A DNA stretch of 64,000 nucleotides. Source: Protonemura montana. Lineage: Eukaryota > Arthropoda > Insecta > Plecoptera > Nemouridae. The notes beneath the pieces are model-generated. The model did no database searches, was not told the DNA's origin, and worked only from the letters and a program-made list of their open reading frames with translations. The translations under genes were made by a program, and so were the position numbers. How positions within the stretch are numbered: position 1 is the first letter of the stretch; each line of letters starts with the position of its first letter. The stretch covers positions 4,628,001 to 4,692,000 of the forward strand of contig OX387610.1 in the NCBI GenBank assembly GCA_947568835.1, given 5' to 3'. This document shows positions 11,905-22,900 of this stretch, piece after piece.

Positions 11905-12175
11905 GATAAGCAAGGCGAATGAATTTGCTGTACTAACTTTCGTTTTATCCCTCCAGCCTCTCTCCCAAACAGAACTAGCCATGTGTATGATGGTTTCCCA
12001 TCTAATACCTGACCCAGCGCAGTGTTGCTTAACTTTCATCCCACCAATCTTTCTCCCGAACAGAACTGGTCATGTGTATAATGGTCACCCATCCAATACC
12101 TGACCCAGCGCAGTGTTGCTTAGCTTCGGTGATCTCCTGAGAACCAGTGTTTACAGCACGCCAAACCGTTCGGTA
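11905..12175 (-). mobile_element. 5S-SINE with duplicated head-plus-middle segment
   Basis: Read on the reverse strand, a 5S-like head (from 12173) is followed by the middle block ACACATGACCAGTTCTGTTC. Head 3' part and middle then occur a second time (CTGGGTCAGGTATTAGATGG, then CTAGTTCTGTTTGGGAGAGA). The element breaks off after the CTTGCTTATC block. The repeated head-plus-middle suggests template switching or unequal exchange. Confidence 0.85.
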
Positions 12176-13377
12176 TTGTCATTCGTAACAATTTTTTACC
12201 TTTGTTCGAAACTTCTGCATCAGTTATAGATCTTCAAGTTAGCGAGACAACTTTGACACTAGTGTAACTTTAGGTGCGCCGACATGAAAGTTCTTCTCTC
12301 GAGGGTGCTAAGGTCGGAAAAATCTCTCTGTGTCACTTTTGTGAACCAACCTTCGATCATTTGCTCGGGATTGTGAAGATTTGGGAACTTTCTGAAGGAG
12401 GGATCATTTGACGTTTTAATTCAAAGGGTAAGTGTGTCTTTCATCAAAGATTTTGGGTGAATTTATGAAAAGGAAACTTTGAGGATTAAGCTGGTCGCAT
12501 TTCGTGTGTAGTTGAAGAAGAAACTTCTTGGCCCGTCTTTGACATTCGGTTCAGAGAAGAACATACACGTTGCCAAATGTAGTAGAATTCGGAGTATTAA
12601 ACCTTTTTAATTAGGCATCCTTTCCTGGAAAAAGACAGAATTTAAGGAAAAAAGGAACTTAACAGAAAAGAAATCATCCTCAGAGTTGGTTTTTGAGAAA
12701 ATATTTTAATTTTATGTTAAATAATTGACTGAGAATTGGTGATTTCTGGACCACGTTCGCCATTCAGATTGCTTTTGGGGTGTCTCTGCTCCCCTGAAAT
12801 CAGTTATGTGGAGTTATTTAAGTCCTGGTCAGAAGTATGTTTCTCGTGCTAAGAACGTTACCTCTTCCAGTTCCTAAGATCATTGCAATCAAACTTTTAC
12901 CTTTCGTCACCTTTCAACTTGGGCGTCATGCACAATTTGATTTTTACTTAAATGTGGACTCAGTCCATCTTCTGGCTTTGCAAACAGAAGTCGAAGTGGT
13001 CAATGCTTCAAAATAATTCCAATATTGCAAAAAAAAATCGGTTTTTTAACTTTAAAGTGCGATGGAATGGCTATCTACCGTTAGAAGACTTTTATTCGAC
13101 ATCGGCTAGAATCTGATATCAAAATAAAATCCAACTATCTACTTATGATACCAATTAAATTACTAAAACCGTGAAATTACTAACATTTTTAAATTATATT
13201 AGGTAAAGCAGTGTTGTCATAGCGCGATGAATGCAGCAACTTTTTGAAAGGGTTGAAGAATAATTTTAGTGAAACCATATAATGGTAATTAGCATAATCA
13301 CAATTAAGATAAGGGAATTTAATTCTTTACAGACAGCTAACAATTCTTGGAATAACAAAAACATGGTTGTCAACCTG
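12176..13377. other. Unassigned DNA
   Basis: No supported gene. A short frame starting ATG at 12282 (30 codons) and a donor-like GGTAAGTG at 12429 were examined; neither is convincing. Confidence 0.4.
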
Positions 13378-13485
13378 TCACGGGTGTTGCTCTAACCAAT
13401 TGAGCTGCGTAGACGTATCATTTTCGAGAGGATTTTAGTGTATTTGATGAGAATGACGAATCTCGAAGGAGTAGAACCACGAGGC
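13378..13485 (-). mobile_element. tRNA-SINE, reverse strand, diverged
   Basis: On the reverse strand GTCTACGCAGCTCAATTGGT and TAGAGCAACACCCGTGACAG form a tRNA-like 5' half with an A-box. Upstream of it (13430-13470 on the + strand) is GTGTATTTGATGAGAATGAC, also found next to the copy at 15.9 kb. The 3' half is not recognisable. Confidence 0.65.
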
Positions 13486-14411
13486 TGTGAATACTCACAG
13501 TCACTCTGATTCTAGTAACGCTATATCACGTCACAACCTGTCAGTCTCGAGTAACTCCAATTTGACGTTGGATGCGTTTTTTTTAATTATGTAAAATCTG
13601 ATTTAATTGCTAGCGCTTGCAATGCGCGGGGTATTTTATTATCAGAAACACTACTACCTTCTAAAAAATTGATGCCCCACCCCGTGCATTGCAAGCGATT
13701 GCAATTTAAATCAGATTTAACATAACAAGGTTGTATTTGAAAAAGGGTATGCAAAGGAGTGCAATAAAATGTATAGGTATCATCACAAAAAAAGTAAAGA
13801 AATTCAGAATTTCTAAGGGGGAAATCACCACACATTTCAACAGTTCACTGCTAGTAACCTCAACGGCACGCCACTGTTCTATCCTAGCCACAGCGCGACC
13901 CGAAAGCATACGGGAAGAACGCAAAGTAACTCTGGTTACTTAGTTGCCAGTTGTTATTACTTACGACGGGGATGTTGTAGAGAGGGCGAAGGGCACTTTG
14001 CCCGAGCAAGTGGGTCGCTAGACTCTGAAATAGCCTATAGGATGTTTTGAAGCGCCCAGCTCAGGAGTATGGGGCATTGAAAATTTGAATAGGGAAAAGC
14101 GGGTCGGGATGGAGCGGGTAGGATTATGTAATTATAAAGATATTCGGATGGTTAAAAGTGGGGAAATATGATAATGCACGTGGGTCCGGTAGAGAAATTA
14201 ATTGCTATCTTGTGTCACGGTGTTTTGTGAGCTTGGTAAACGTTGGAAGCTGCTACGCAATGTAGCGTGTTGGTCATACATGTTATGTTCACCGGGCAAA
14301 TGTTGTGGAACATTTTACTGTGAATATTTAATATTTGTGTTGTGTTGAAGGCATGTTTTTTTAGGTATGACAGCTATATCGGGGTAAAAGCTGGTGAAAG
14401 AATAGCGTGGA
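13486..14411. other. Unassigned DNA
   Basis: No gene recognised. Open frames at 13587-13943 overlap on both strands and lack domains. Confidence 0.4.
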
Positions 14412-14775
14412 CGTTATGTTAGTTTTTAGACTCATGTCTACTTTAACTAAACTAAGCGCTAGTTATGATAAAAACTATTAGAACTGGATTTTGAATGGGA
14501 AGTTTGAGAGAAGAGAACTACCCTAGTTTGCCGGTTAAATTTTCTGACAAGATCTAGGGATTTAGATGGGGTACCCTCGTAGATTTAAATCAAGCATCTT
14601 TGATTTTCTGAGCATTTTTGTTGGATTCATTTAGGATGCTTGAACTAGGCAATTGTTATGATTTTGTGTGGTTCTTTTGTTATCGTAAAATTGTCAGGAC
14701 TGCTTTTACCCTTGATAAAGTAACAGGTACAAGTTACGAAACGTTGGAAAATTTAATTGTTCTTCGCTTGGCATT
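14412..14775 (+). repeat. Dispersed repeat with hammerhead-like stem, copy 1
   Basis: The 3' part (14630-14770) matches 47283-47425 and, reversed, 62990-63117. It carries CCCTTGATAAAGTAAC, an 8-nt loop AGGTACAA and GTTACGAAACGTTGG, so GTAAC (14720-14724) pairs with GTTAC (14733-14737) between TTGATAA and GAAA. The 5' part (GACTCATGTCTACTTTAAC near 14425) also recurs inside the SINE at 32.0 kb. Hammerhead ribozymes have CTGATGA and GAAA around such a stem; here the first box deviates. Confidence 0.6.
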
Positions 14776-15156
14776 TAAAACCCAGTTCAAATAGTTTTTG
14801 TTAAAGCGTGTACAGTGATTTTTAGACTAATTTTGGGTCACCTTTATAGGGGGCAAGACGTTTAAAAACAATTTTAGGTATTTCTTCTCTCATATTTTAG
14901 AGTAAAGTATTTAATTTTATTATTTTAAGAGTAAAAAATTGCTTAAAAAAATTTCCAAGAGGTTTACGAAACTAAACAAAATTCCACCCAACTAAAAAAT
15001 GAGTGAAATTGTTGCTGGTATCTATAATGACTATAATTCTGGTTATTCTGATTTTTTTCTGAATTTTTCCCTTTCTGTTGGGTTTGTTAAAAAAACGGGG
15101 CGAGTCATATAATTATCGCAAACCCGCCGTATAATTCCATCCCCTTCCGTTGAGAT
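14776..15156. other. AT-rich unassigned DNA
   Basis: Nothing recognised. Confidence 0.4.
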
Positions 15157-15405
15157 AGGTGACCATCAAACACATGACCAGTTCTGTTCGGGAGAGAGGT
15201 TGAAGGGATGGAAGTTAGTACAGCAACTTCATTCGCCTTGCTTATCAACCTCTCGACAGCATGGATTTGTGGAGGAATCCTGTTGTTCGCGTTGTACCGT
15301 CCTTCGAAAGGGAAGTTAAGCCAAAAAATTATTAACCAAAGCCAAACTATTGCCGTACATGACCTATTACCAAAACAGTGCATCGTTAAACACAACAAAA
15401 TTATT
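15157..15405 (+). mobile_element. 5S-SINE, head-truncated, internally deleted
   Basis: Begins in the last bases of the head (GGTGACCATCAAACACATGA), keeps the middle and body to GAAGTTAAGCC at 15322, then jumps over the CCGGTGG...CATTAG part to the extreme end (CAAAACAGTGCATCGTTAAA). Confidence 0.85.
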
Positions 15406-15779
15406 CACTCGTCTCATCCCGTCGCAGGCGGACGCAGCCATGCCATTCCAAAATCAGATTCAGGATCAATGTCGGTTTTGCAACACGAAGGATCAAAGGA
15501 CGTGACTTTGACCACGTGGCCAAGGAAACCAATCTCGTCTTGCGAGAACGCCGTTTGAAGTGGAGTCGTCGACCGCCAATTATTCAGCGGCGTATCGAAC
15601 AAAGTGTTGCCGAATTTGATCAAAGGACTTGGGTATCGATCATGTGATTTTTCGTTGATTAATGCTAGATTTTACCGAGATAACATTCGTTCTTTGTGAC
15701 GAAAAAGTTGCATGATTCCATACACAGGGCTATGCATGTATTTTCGAAGTATTTTCATTTTGGAAAAAATTTTGAAAAG
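15406..15779. other. Unassigned DNA
   Basis: Open frames on both strands (15208-15623) partly cover the SINE and are not genes. Confidence 0.4.
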
Positions 15780-15948
15780 GATTTTACTTTTTTTATTTTT
15801 TATTATTAAGAACACTACAACCGTTTCAAAAATTGATGAAAAACCGATCTTCACCTATCCCGGGTGTTGCTCTGAACCATTGAGCTATTTGGACACTGGC
15901 TTTTTGAGACGATTCTAGTGTATTTGATGAGAATGACAGTTCTTATAC
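15780..15948 (-). mobile_element. tRNA-SINE, reverse strand
   Basis: Reverse-strand order: TCATTCTCATCAAATACACT, then GTGTCCAAATAGCTCAATGG (5' tRNA half, A-box), CAGAGCAACACCC, GAAGATCGG, then the tail CATCAATTTTTGAAACGG and an A-rich end. The T-arm and 3' acceptor are deleted. Sequence upstream of the head resembles the inverted tail (CACTAGAATCGTCTCAAAAA), so the tRNA part is flanked by imperfect inverted repeats. Confidence 0.75.
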
Positions 15949-17227
15949 TGATTTTACTGATTGGCAGAAAACTGCAAGTGTTCCACATATAGTTATCAGA
16001 GTGTCTATTTGCAAGAAAAAACACGAAATTTTCTTGCATCCAAGTCGCTAGAAAGCTATTCGCACGAATTTTTCATGTATCGAAAACGTCAAAGAGCTAT
16101 TTACACGAAAATTGTCGTGCGAATAGCCAGTCCGTGGAGCTTGGCTCGAAAGCTCGATATGGATTTGCTGCGATTAGATGGACCACCTGCCGGTGCCGAA
16201 CTTATTTTTATTTCCCACCCGTCACACCACTTTCTTATTTCAATTGCAGAGATCAATTATTATAAAGCTTCTTGCACCTGACACAGCTCCCTAAAGATGG
16301 ACGAGGATGTTTAGATAAATACACAAAAAGGATGTATATTTGAATATGAATTTGGTGATGATTCAGGAAGCTTTGTTCTGTCACATACAAGAAATTTAAT
16401 TTAGCAGCCGTCACTATTTTCTCTCTGTCCAAATCACCGTTTAATATTTGAACCTGGAAGGATGGGGTTTAACTTTTAAACTGTCATTTGGAGGTCAAAG
16501 TAAGAAGTCCCATTGATATTTTGTTTGTATTTCCAAGTCACCAAATATTCCGTTTCGAAGTAAACACATTGTTGAAAACTATTTTATTCTTGTTCTTCGT
16601 GTCTCGATTTCTTGGTTTGCAATTATTAAAATATCATTGTTTTCAAGCAAATTACTGCGCCAGATGGCGCCGGCCGGTTGGCGTTGGTGAAATCGGCCCT
16701 CAAGAAATGAAAGATAAGAAGTTTGATATTGAAGTCTTTATATGATCTAGCTACACCTGGTATTTGAGCTGGGAAATGCGTACCAAAGTGCCATGTTACC
16801 TGAGCCTTCACTGTGTTCCCTGCAAGCGCTATGCATTATGCACAACGTCATATGTTCTAGCTGTTTTCATGACCCCCTCGAGCGTTGTCTCATTAATGTT
16901 AATTGCATTTGTGCACAGAAAGAGCATGCAAGAAAGTACGGGCACTTGCCACCGCGATGGAAGGTGCATTAAAAACAATGGCACGCGACGGTGAGTGGGG
17001 ATTAAAAGTTCTGGAAATTCCTTGTAGATGATTTTACCAAAGTCCACTTAAACTTGGCTTAAACTCAGTTTAAATTTTAAATACATTTTTTTTTTCTTTT
17101 TTCCAGATATTTTAAAAGGTTTGCTGGAAGATAATCACACAAATACTAAAAAAATATCGAAATTTACTTTCGATAAATCTCTGTTCTACCAAATGACCCT
17201 CCTCACAGCGTGAACTTGTGCTATAGC
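15949..17227. other. Unassigned DNA with one exon-like segment
   Basis: No gene assigned. Overlapping frames at 15961-16281 and 16488-16811 have no domains. Confidence 0.4.
16919..16990 (+). other. Candidate internal exon (unassigned)
   Basis: TGCACAG at 16918 precedes 72 bp ending before donor GTGAGT. Two frames are open. One reads RACKKVRALATAMEGALK and on to MARD, helix-like; the other reads STGTCHRDGRCIKNNGTR, cysteine-containing. I cannot choose between them or name a family. The upstream pyrimidine tract is weak. Confidence 0.18.
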
Positions 17228-17650
17228 TACATCCGTGGTAACTTAAGATAGCAGAATTGAGAAGCTCTGTCAGGCGATCTCAGCATCTCCATGGCTACCA
17301 AACGTTGAATCTACCATAGAACCTCCTATGCTAGGCCATGATATACCCGTGGTAACATAAGATAGCAGAATTGAGAAGCTCTGTCGGGCGATCTCAGCAT
17401 CTCCATGGCCACCAAACGTTGAATCTACTATTGAACCTCCCATGCTAGGCCATGATTTACCCGTGGTAACATAAGATAGTAGAATTAAGAAGCTCTGTCA
17501 GGCGATCTCAGCATCTCCATGGCTACCAAACGTTGAATCTACCATTGAACCTCCTATGCTAGGCCATGATGTACCCGTGGTAACTTAAGATAGCAGAATT
17601 GAGAAGCTCTGTAAGGCAATCTCAGCATCTCCAATTGTACCTCCTATGCG
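17228..17650 (-). repeat. 114-bp repeat array, locus 2 (about 3.7 copies, inverted)
   Basis: Same unit as at 5945, 29955 and 57525, on the opposite strand. Read in its own direction it begins GCATAGGAGG just after GTGAC and ends TTACCACGGATG. The first unit has an internal deletion. Confidence 0.93.
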
Positions 17651-19479
17651 TGACAGTTTTTTTTGTTTTTAAAATTGAAAAAAAAAACTATCTTTGAAAA
17701 AGCTCATTACATTTTTTTTTTCTCCAGGACACAAGGTCAGTGGGCCTTGCAGAAAATGGCGCTTGTGCCTCGCATTATAGTAAATCAACAAATCGCGATA
17801 TTTCATTCGCGGCCGATGATTTTCCCGTCACGAAACGGTTTTTCCGCTTTTCTTTGCGACCTAATTCACTTTTGAAACAAAACAAATCGCTTTGTCGTGG
17901 AATACGTCGGTTCACGGTCGACTGGCAATGATTCATATTAACCAGTCGGATGTTTTTGACAACAATTTCACGTGAACAGAAGAAGTAAAATGATAATTAC
18001 AAAATATGTAGCACCGCATATACAAAAGGTCTTTTCCTGATTTGTTCCTGACAGTTGAAATGGTAGACTACAGGAATTTGATTGGTTTGATTTCGCTGGT
18101 CGGCCATTCTAAGTAATTGTGTAATTAGAGCTTACCCTTGTACTGCTTCATGCAAATGCTCGACTGTAGGCTAAGGCTAATTACCGACGAAAATGTAGAA
18201 TAGCTCTGGATAGGTGAAGCCTAAGTGGTTGTGGTATTATAAACATGATTTGAAATATTCTGTGAGATCCATAAATTGAACTAGTATTAAAGAAACTTGC
18301 CCAAAGAATTGAAACCACATTGCAATATCACAGACAATCTAAACAAGTGCACGTACCTAGCAGTTTGAGTAACAACCAAACGTATCCTAGTATTAAATTG
18401 AAACAATGTTATTTAATGAAATAACGCCAGAGGTACGCATTTCTGTGTTCAGACATATCGCTCTGAGAAACTGCACCAATTCATAAAATAGAATTAAACG
18501 CAATGAAGTTTTTATGAAGCAGTTTATACGGCAATTTATTCCTTGCTTATACCAGACTCCCCTTCCAATAAACCGTTCCAGGCATAACAAATCTCCCCTG
18601 TAGAGGAAAAAAAAAATAGCCGGCACCAAAATAATATGTTCTTACACGTGGTCCATGGCGCTTCAACCATAAGCTAGCGTTTTTGCTTTGATAATTAATA
18701 CAATACCACGGTATGTTATGTGATATCGCTAAGGGTATCGTTGTAATTAAGCAAAACCGAGGTTTCGAGGTGTCTCTAGGGGCAAAGTTAGATGCTTAAC
18801 TACCTTTGCTCTCAAACATACTCTACATGTAACCTAGAAAATGGCTCATCCTTTAGTAATATGAATAGCTAGGTGCACATGTGCGACAGAGACAAAGGCA
18901 ATGAATATATCAGAGGAATTGTAACTGTAAATATGAATTTCTAAATGATTTATGATCGTAACAGATATGGGGGGGTTTTAATGCTCTGTGCTATCATGGG
19001 AATCGATGCAAAATCGTCTGTTGTAGATTTAGTTGAACGTTTTGTCTTTATTTGTAGCTTTGTTTAGAAGCTGTAAGAGATTTTTAAGTAATTACAGGTG
19101 ATTTATCTTTTTTTTTACAATCCTTTTAATTGGTTAATATGTATCAGCTGTGGTCCGATTTTATGTTGTGACCTAGAAAAAGAACAATTGTTTAACGCTA
19201 TGGACAAAATAAATAGGGGCGTGTGTATGGCGTAGGAGGGTTGGTCGGATAAATTTGATGCCTAAAAGAAGACTAAATTCTCGAAGAAATGTCTAAGAAA
19301 TTATCTAACTCTCGGCCGGAGCGCCTGGCACCTCCATCTACATGCAAATAGCATACGAATTTTATCAAAACCTGACACATTGCTGTGGTTACCGTGTTGC
19401 GCTTTCTGAACGCAACTTAGGATTAGGACAATTTTTTTTTAACATTTGATGATCAACGAATGTCATATTTAGATTGAAT
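17651..19479. other. Unassigned DNA
   Basis: No supported gene. A CAG acceptor-like site at 17732 follows a T-rich tract, but no donor with an open frame follows. The region is AT-rich and low in recognisable repeats. Confidence 0.4.
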
Positions 19480-20075
19480 ATTTTTCCAAGCAGTCCAAGG
19501 TTCTAGGTGCTAGGGGTTGAAAAATGTCTCTGTGTTATTCTAATGGGCCATGTTTTTCCAAGCAGTCCAATGTTCTAGGTGCTGGGGGTTGAAAAATGTC
19601 TCTGTGTTATTCTTATGGGCCATGTTTTTCCAAGCAGTGCAATGTACTAGGTGCTAGTGGTTGAAAAATGTCTCTGTGTTATTCTTATGGGCCATGTTTT
19701 TCCAAGCAGTCCAATGTACTAGGTGCTAGGGGTTGAAAAATGTCTCTGTGTTATTCTTATGGGCCATGTTTTTCCAAGCAGTCCAATGTACTAGGTGCTA
19801 GTGGTTGAAAAATGTCTCTGTGTTATTCTTATGGGTCATGTTTTTCCAAGCAGTCCAATGTACTAGGTGCTAGGGGTTGAAAAATGTCTCTGTGTTATTC
19901 TTATGGGCCATGTTTTTCCAAGCAGTCCAATGGACTAGGTGCTAGTGGTTGAAAAAAATATGTTATTCTAATGAGTATATTTTCTAATATATCAGTATCA
20001 TGTATCAGGCGGTCAAAAATAGTCCTGTGTTTATGGGCTAGGTTTTTTCAAGCGCTCAAGCCGAAAAATGTTATT
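19480..20075 (+). repeat. 72-bp minisatellite, about 7 copies, plus diverged flank
   Basis: Unit: TAGGTGCTAGGGGTTGAAAA, ATGTCTCTGTGTTATTCTTA, TGGGCCATGTTTTTCCAAGC, AGTCCAATG. Copies alternate CTAGGGG and CTAGTGG. After 19975 a diverged copy ends AAGCGCTCAAGCCGAAAAAT (to 20071), like the single copy at 7655. Confidence 0.92.
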
Positions 20076-20638
20076 CACAATATTTTTAAAGTAATCTTTA
20101 AAATCATATTTAGAAAACACAAATAATTGTTAATTTATTTTTGACCTTTTCAAACATGTTTCTAACACAAAACAAACATAACCTAAAAAAAGGTCCAATT
20201 GAAACGTGGCAATCCCCTCGAGCAGACGACACCAGTCCCTCTTAAATCTCGTCTGACATATTTAATTCAAGGCCACCTTCGTCGCCCTCACCTCGTGTCC
20301 CGAGGGACCTGGTTCAGAACCCGTGCATAAACAAAAGACCGCCAAGCCGCTGTCCGTCTCGCCCAGCAGACGTTTACCTACGACCCCTCCGAGGCTTCCA
20401 TCTTGCTACCGGCGATCCATCTTACCCGTCTGGTCGTTTGGGCGAACCATGGCTTTCAATCTTCGCTGTGAATAGTTAAACTCTAAGAGAAATAGACTGG
20501 TTTTACCAAGAAGTTCTATACATTTTAAACCACAATGAATTTAGTTCGAAACAGTATTACAGCAGTGTGTACCAAAGTTTGTAATTAGCTTAAGTATCGG
20601 TTTTTTAGTGCCCCGGTCAGTAATAATATTTTATATTA
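20076..20638. other. Unassigned, with GC-rich patch 20205-20470
   Basis: The patch contrasts sharply with its AT-rich flanks. Its forward frames give protein-like runs (for example TYDPSEASILLPAIHLTRL) interrupted by stops. This looks like a decayed coding fragment, perhaps of a retroelement or processed gene, but I recognise no domain. Confidence 0.3.
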
Positions 20639-21072
20639 TTTGTGGTGTTTAACGACGCACTGTTTTGACATCTGGCCATGCGGCACAGGTCAAAAAGCGT
20701 CGGTGAATAAGTGGATGATGATGAACCTAACCTAACCTAACCTAGCCTAGAAGGGAGGAGGGGAAACCCGGTGCCGGCACGTAGCCTACTCCTGTCGAAC
20801 AGCACCAAGGGGGCCACCGGCTTACCGTCTCTTTCTAAGGACGATACAACGCGAACAACAGGATTCCTCCACAAATCCATGCTGTCGAGAGGTTGATAAG
20901 CAAGGAAAATTAAGTTGCTGTACTAACTTGCATCCCTTCAACCTCTCTCCCGAACAGATCTGGTCATGTGTATGATGGTCACCCAACCAGTACCTGACTC
21001 AGCGAAGTGTTGTTTAACTTCGGTGATCTCACGAGAACCGGTGTTTCTAACACGCCGAACCGTTCGGTGTTA
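20639..21072 (-). mobile_element. 5S-SINE, full length (reference copy)
   Basis: Read on the reverse strand: a roughly 90-nt 5S rRNA-like head (GAACGGTTCGGCGTG, AACACCGGTTCTCGTGAGAT, CACCGAAGTTAA, GGTGACCATC); a middle block (ACACATGACCAG, CTGTTCGGGAGAGAGGTTG); a body with CCTTGCTTATCAACCTCTCG, CAGCATGGATTTGTGGAGGA and a block that pairs with itself (CCGTCCTTCGGAAGGGACG in other copies); then GTAGGCTACGTGCCGGCACC, a TAGGTTAGGTT tract, and the end ACAGTGCGTCGTTAAACACC. Total is about 435 bp. The 5S-type A and C boxes would form an internal Pol III promoter, as in SINE3-type elements. It depends on an unidentified LINE for movement. No protein is encoded. Confidence 0.92.
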
Positions 21073-21955
21073 AGTAATTAACAGACCGTTAGTAAATAAA
21101 TACAATTTTGATTGGCTGTTACCAAGCAAATTTTATAGCGTTTCTAATTTATGTTGCAATCAATTTGAGAAATCGATATCGAAATCAAATTAAAACGTCG
21201 AGAGTACAGGCTCTTTGTAGGGTCGCAAACCCGTTCCAAACAGATCAAAACTTGCGCGCAAACAAAAAAAAATAAAAAATCGTTTCAGCTATTTAAAGGA
21301 GGTTAAAGAAAGTAGGCCAAATTCGAAAGGATTGCAACTTTAACAAAAGAAAACGCAGCGAAATAAATTATAAATATTTTAAATGCACGTTTCTGCATGG
21401 ATTAAAACATGAGTGAAATATCTTTAGCCGTACTGTGTAAAAACAAGCTGTGGTGCCAAAAATATATAAAAAAAAACGCAGATCCAAGCGTGTTTACGAT
21501 TTAAATATTCACAACCCTAGACAACAGGCTGTGTAAAAAAAGTTTTGGTGGCTAAAAAAAAAAAAAAAAAAAAAACATTTCGTCCCAAGTAAAATTGGGC
21601 GATATACACACGCACACGCACTGTAAGTAGCGTGAGTCATGAGTGAGTCTCGTAACCTAACAAAGAAATCAAAAATATTAATTTATAACCTAGTAAATGA
21701 ACTACAATGCTATCGTACAAGAAAGTGTGGCTTTCTGAACTTTTCTCCGACTTTAAGTAGGTTTTTCCGGTAAGTGGAGCGAGATACTCTATGCGTTTTC
21801 CCTGGCGTCAGGCACTGGATGGAATAGTCGTGTTTTGCTATGGCTCGTAGATATCTTCCCTGTCCCTGGAGCAACTGCTACAGCACTTATACGTTTAGCT
21901 TACAGGGAAATTTATGCTACACGTTCATCTCTGTGGTTATTTGAAGTGGTGGTGG
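21073..21955. other. Unassigned DNA
   Basis: AT-rich with an A-run at about 21558-21575. Nothing recognised; the forward frame at 21835-22065 runs into the repeat array. Confidence 0.4.
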
Positions 21956-22900
21956 TATTCTATGCTCTATCCAGGTTATTTGAGATCAGCTGGCTTGATC
22001 CTATGCTCTATCCAGGTTATTTGAGATCAGCTGGCTGGATCCTATGCTCTATCCAGGTTATTTGAGATCAGCTGGCTGGATCCTATGCTCTATCCAGGTT
22101 ATTTGAGATCAGCTGGCTCGATCCTATGCTATATCCAGGTTAATTGAGATCAGCTGGCTGGATCCTATGCTTTATCCAGGTTATTTGAGATCAGCTGGCT
22201 GGATCCTATGCTTTATCCAGGTTATTTGACATCAGCTGGCTGGATCCTATGCTCTATCCAGGTTATTTGAGATCAGCTGGCTCGATCCTATGCTATATCC
22301 AGGTTAATTGAGATCAGCTGGCTGGATCCTATGCTTTATCCAGGTTATTTGAGATCAGCTGGCTGGATCCTATGCTTTATCCAGGTTATTTGACATCAGC
22401 TGGCTGGATCCTATGCTTTATCCAGGTTATTTGAGATCAGCTGGCTGGATCCTATGCTTTATCCAGGTTATTTGAGATCAGCTGGCTGGATCCTATGCTT
22501 TATCCAGGTTATTTGACATCAGCTGGCTGGATCCTATTCTCTATCCAGGTTATTTGAGATCAGCTGGCTGGATCCTATGCTTTATCCAGGTTATTTGAGA
22601 TCAGCTGGCTGGATCCTATGCTTTATCCAGGTTATTTGACATCAGCTGGCTGGATCCTATTCTCTATCCAGGTTATTTGAAATCAGCTGACTGGATCCTA
22701 TGCTCTATCCAGGTTATTTGAGATCAGCTAGCTGGATCCTATGCTCTATCCAGGTTATTTGACATCAGCTGGCTGGATCCTATGCTTTATCCAGGTTATT
22801 TGACATCAGCTGGCTGGATCCTATTCTCTATCCAGGTTATTTGAGATCAGCTGGCTGGATCCTATTCTCTATCAAGGTTATTTGAGATCAGCTGGCTACG
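21956..22900 (+). repeat. 41-bp minisatellite, about 23 copies, with higher-order structure
   Basis: Unit: GGATCCTATGCTCTATCCAG, GTTATTTGAGATCAGCTGGC, T. Variants (CTCTATCC, CTTTATCC, CTATATCC; TTTGAGAT, TTTGACAT, ATTGAGAT) recur in blocks. The CTCGATCC...CTATATCC variant appears at about 22117 and 22281, 164 bp or four units apart. The same unit recurs inverted at 34381. Confidence 0.95.

Noticed and set aside
20722-20752. Telomeric (AACCT)n / (TTAGG)n tract
   Set aside because: Only three to four units, and always at the same place inside the 5S-SINE, so it is part of the element.
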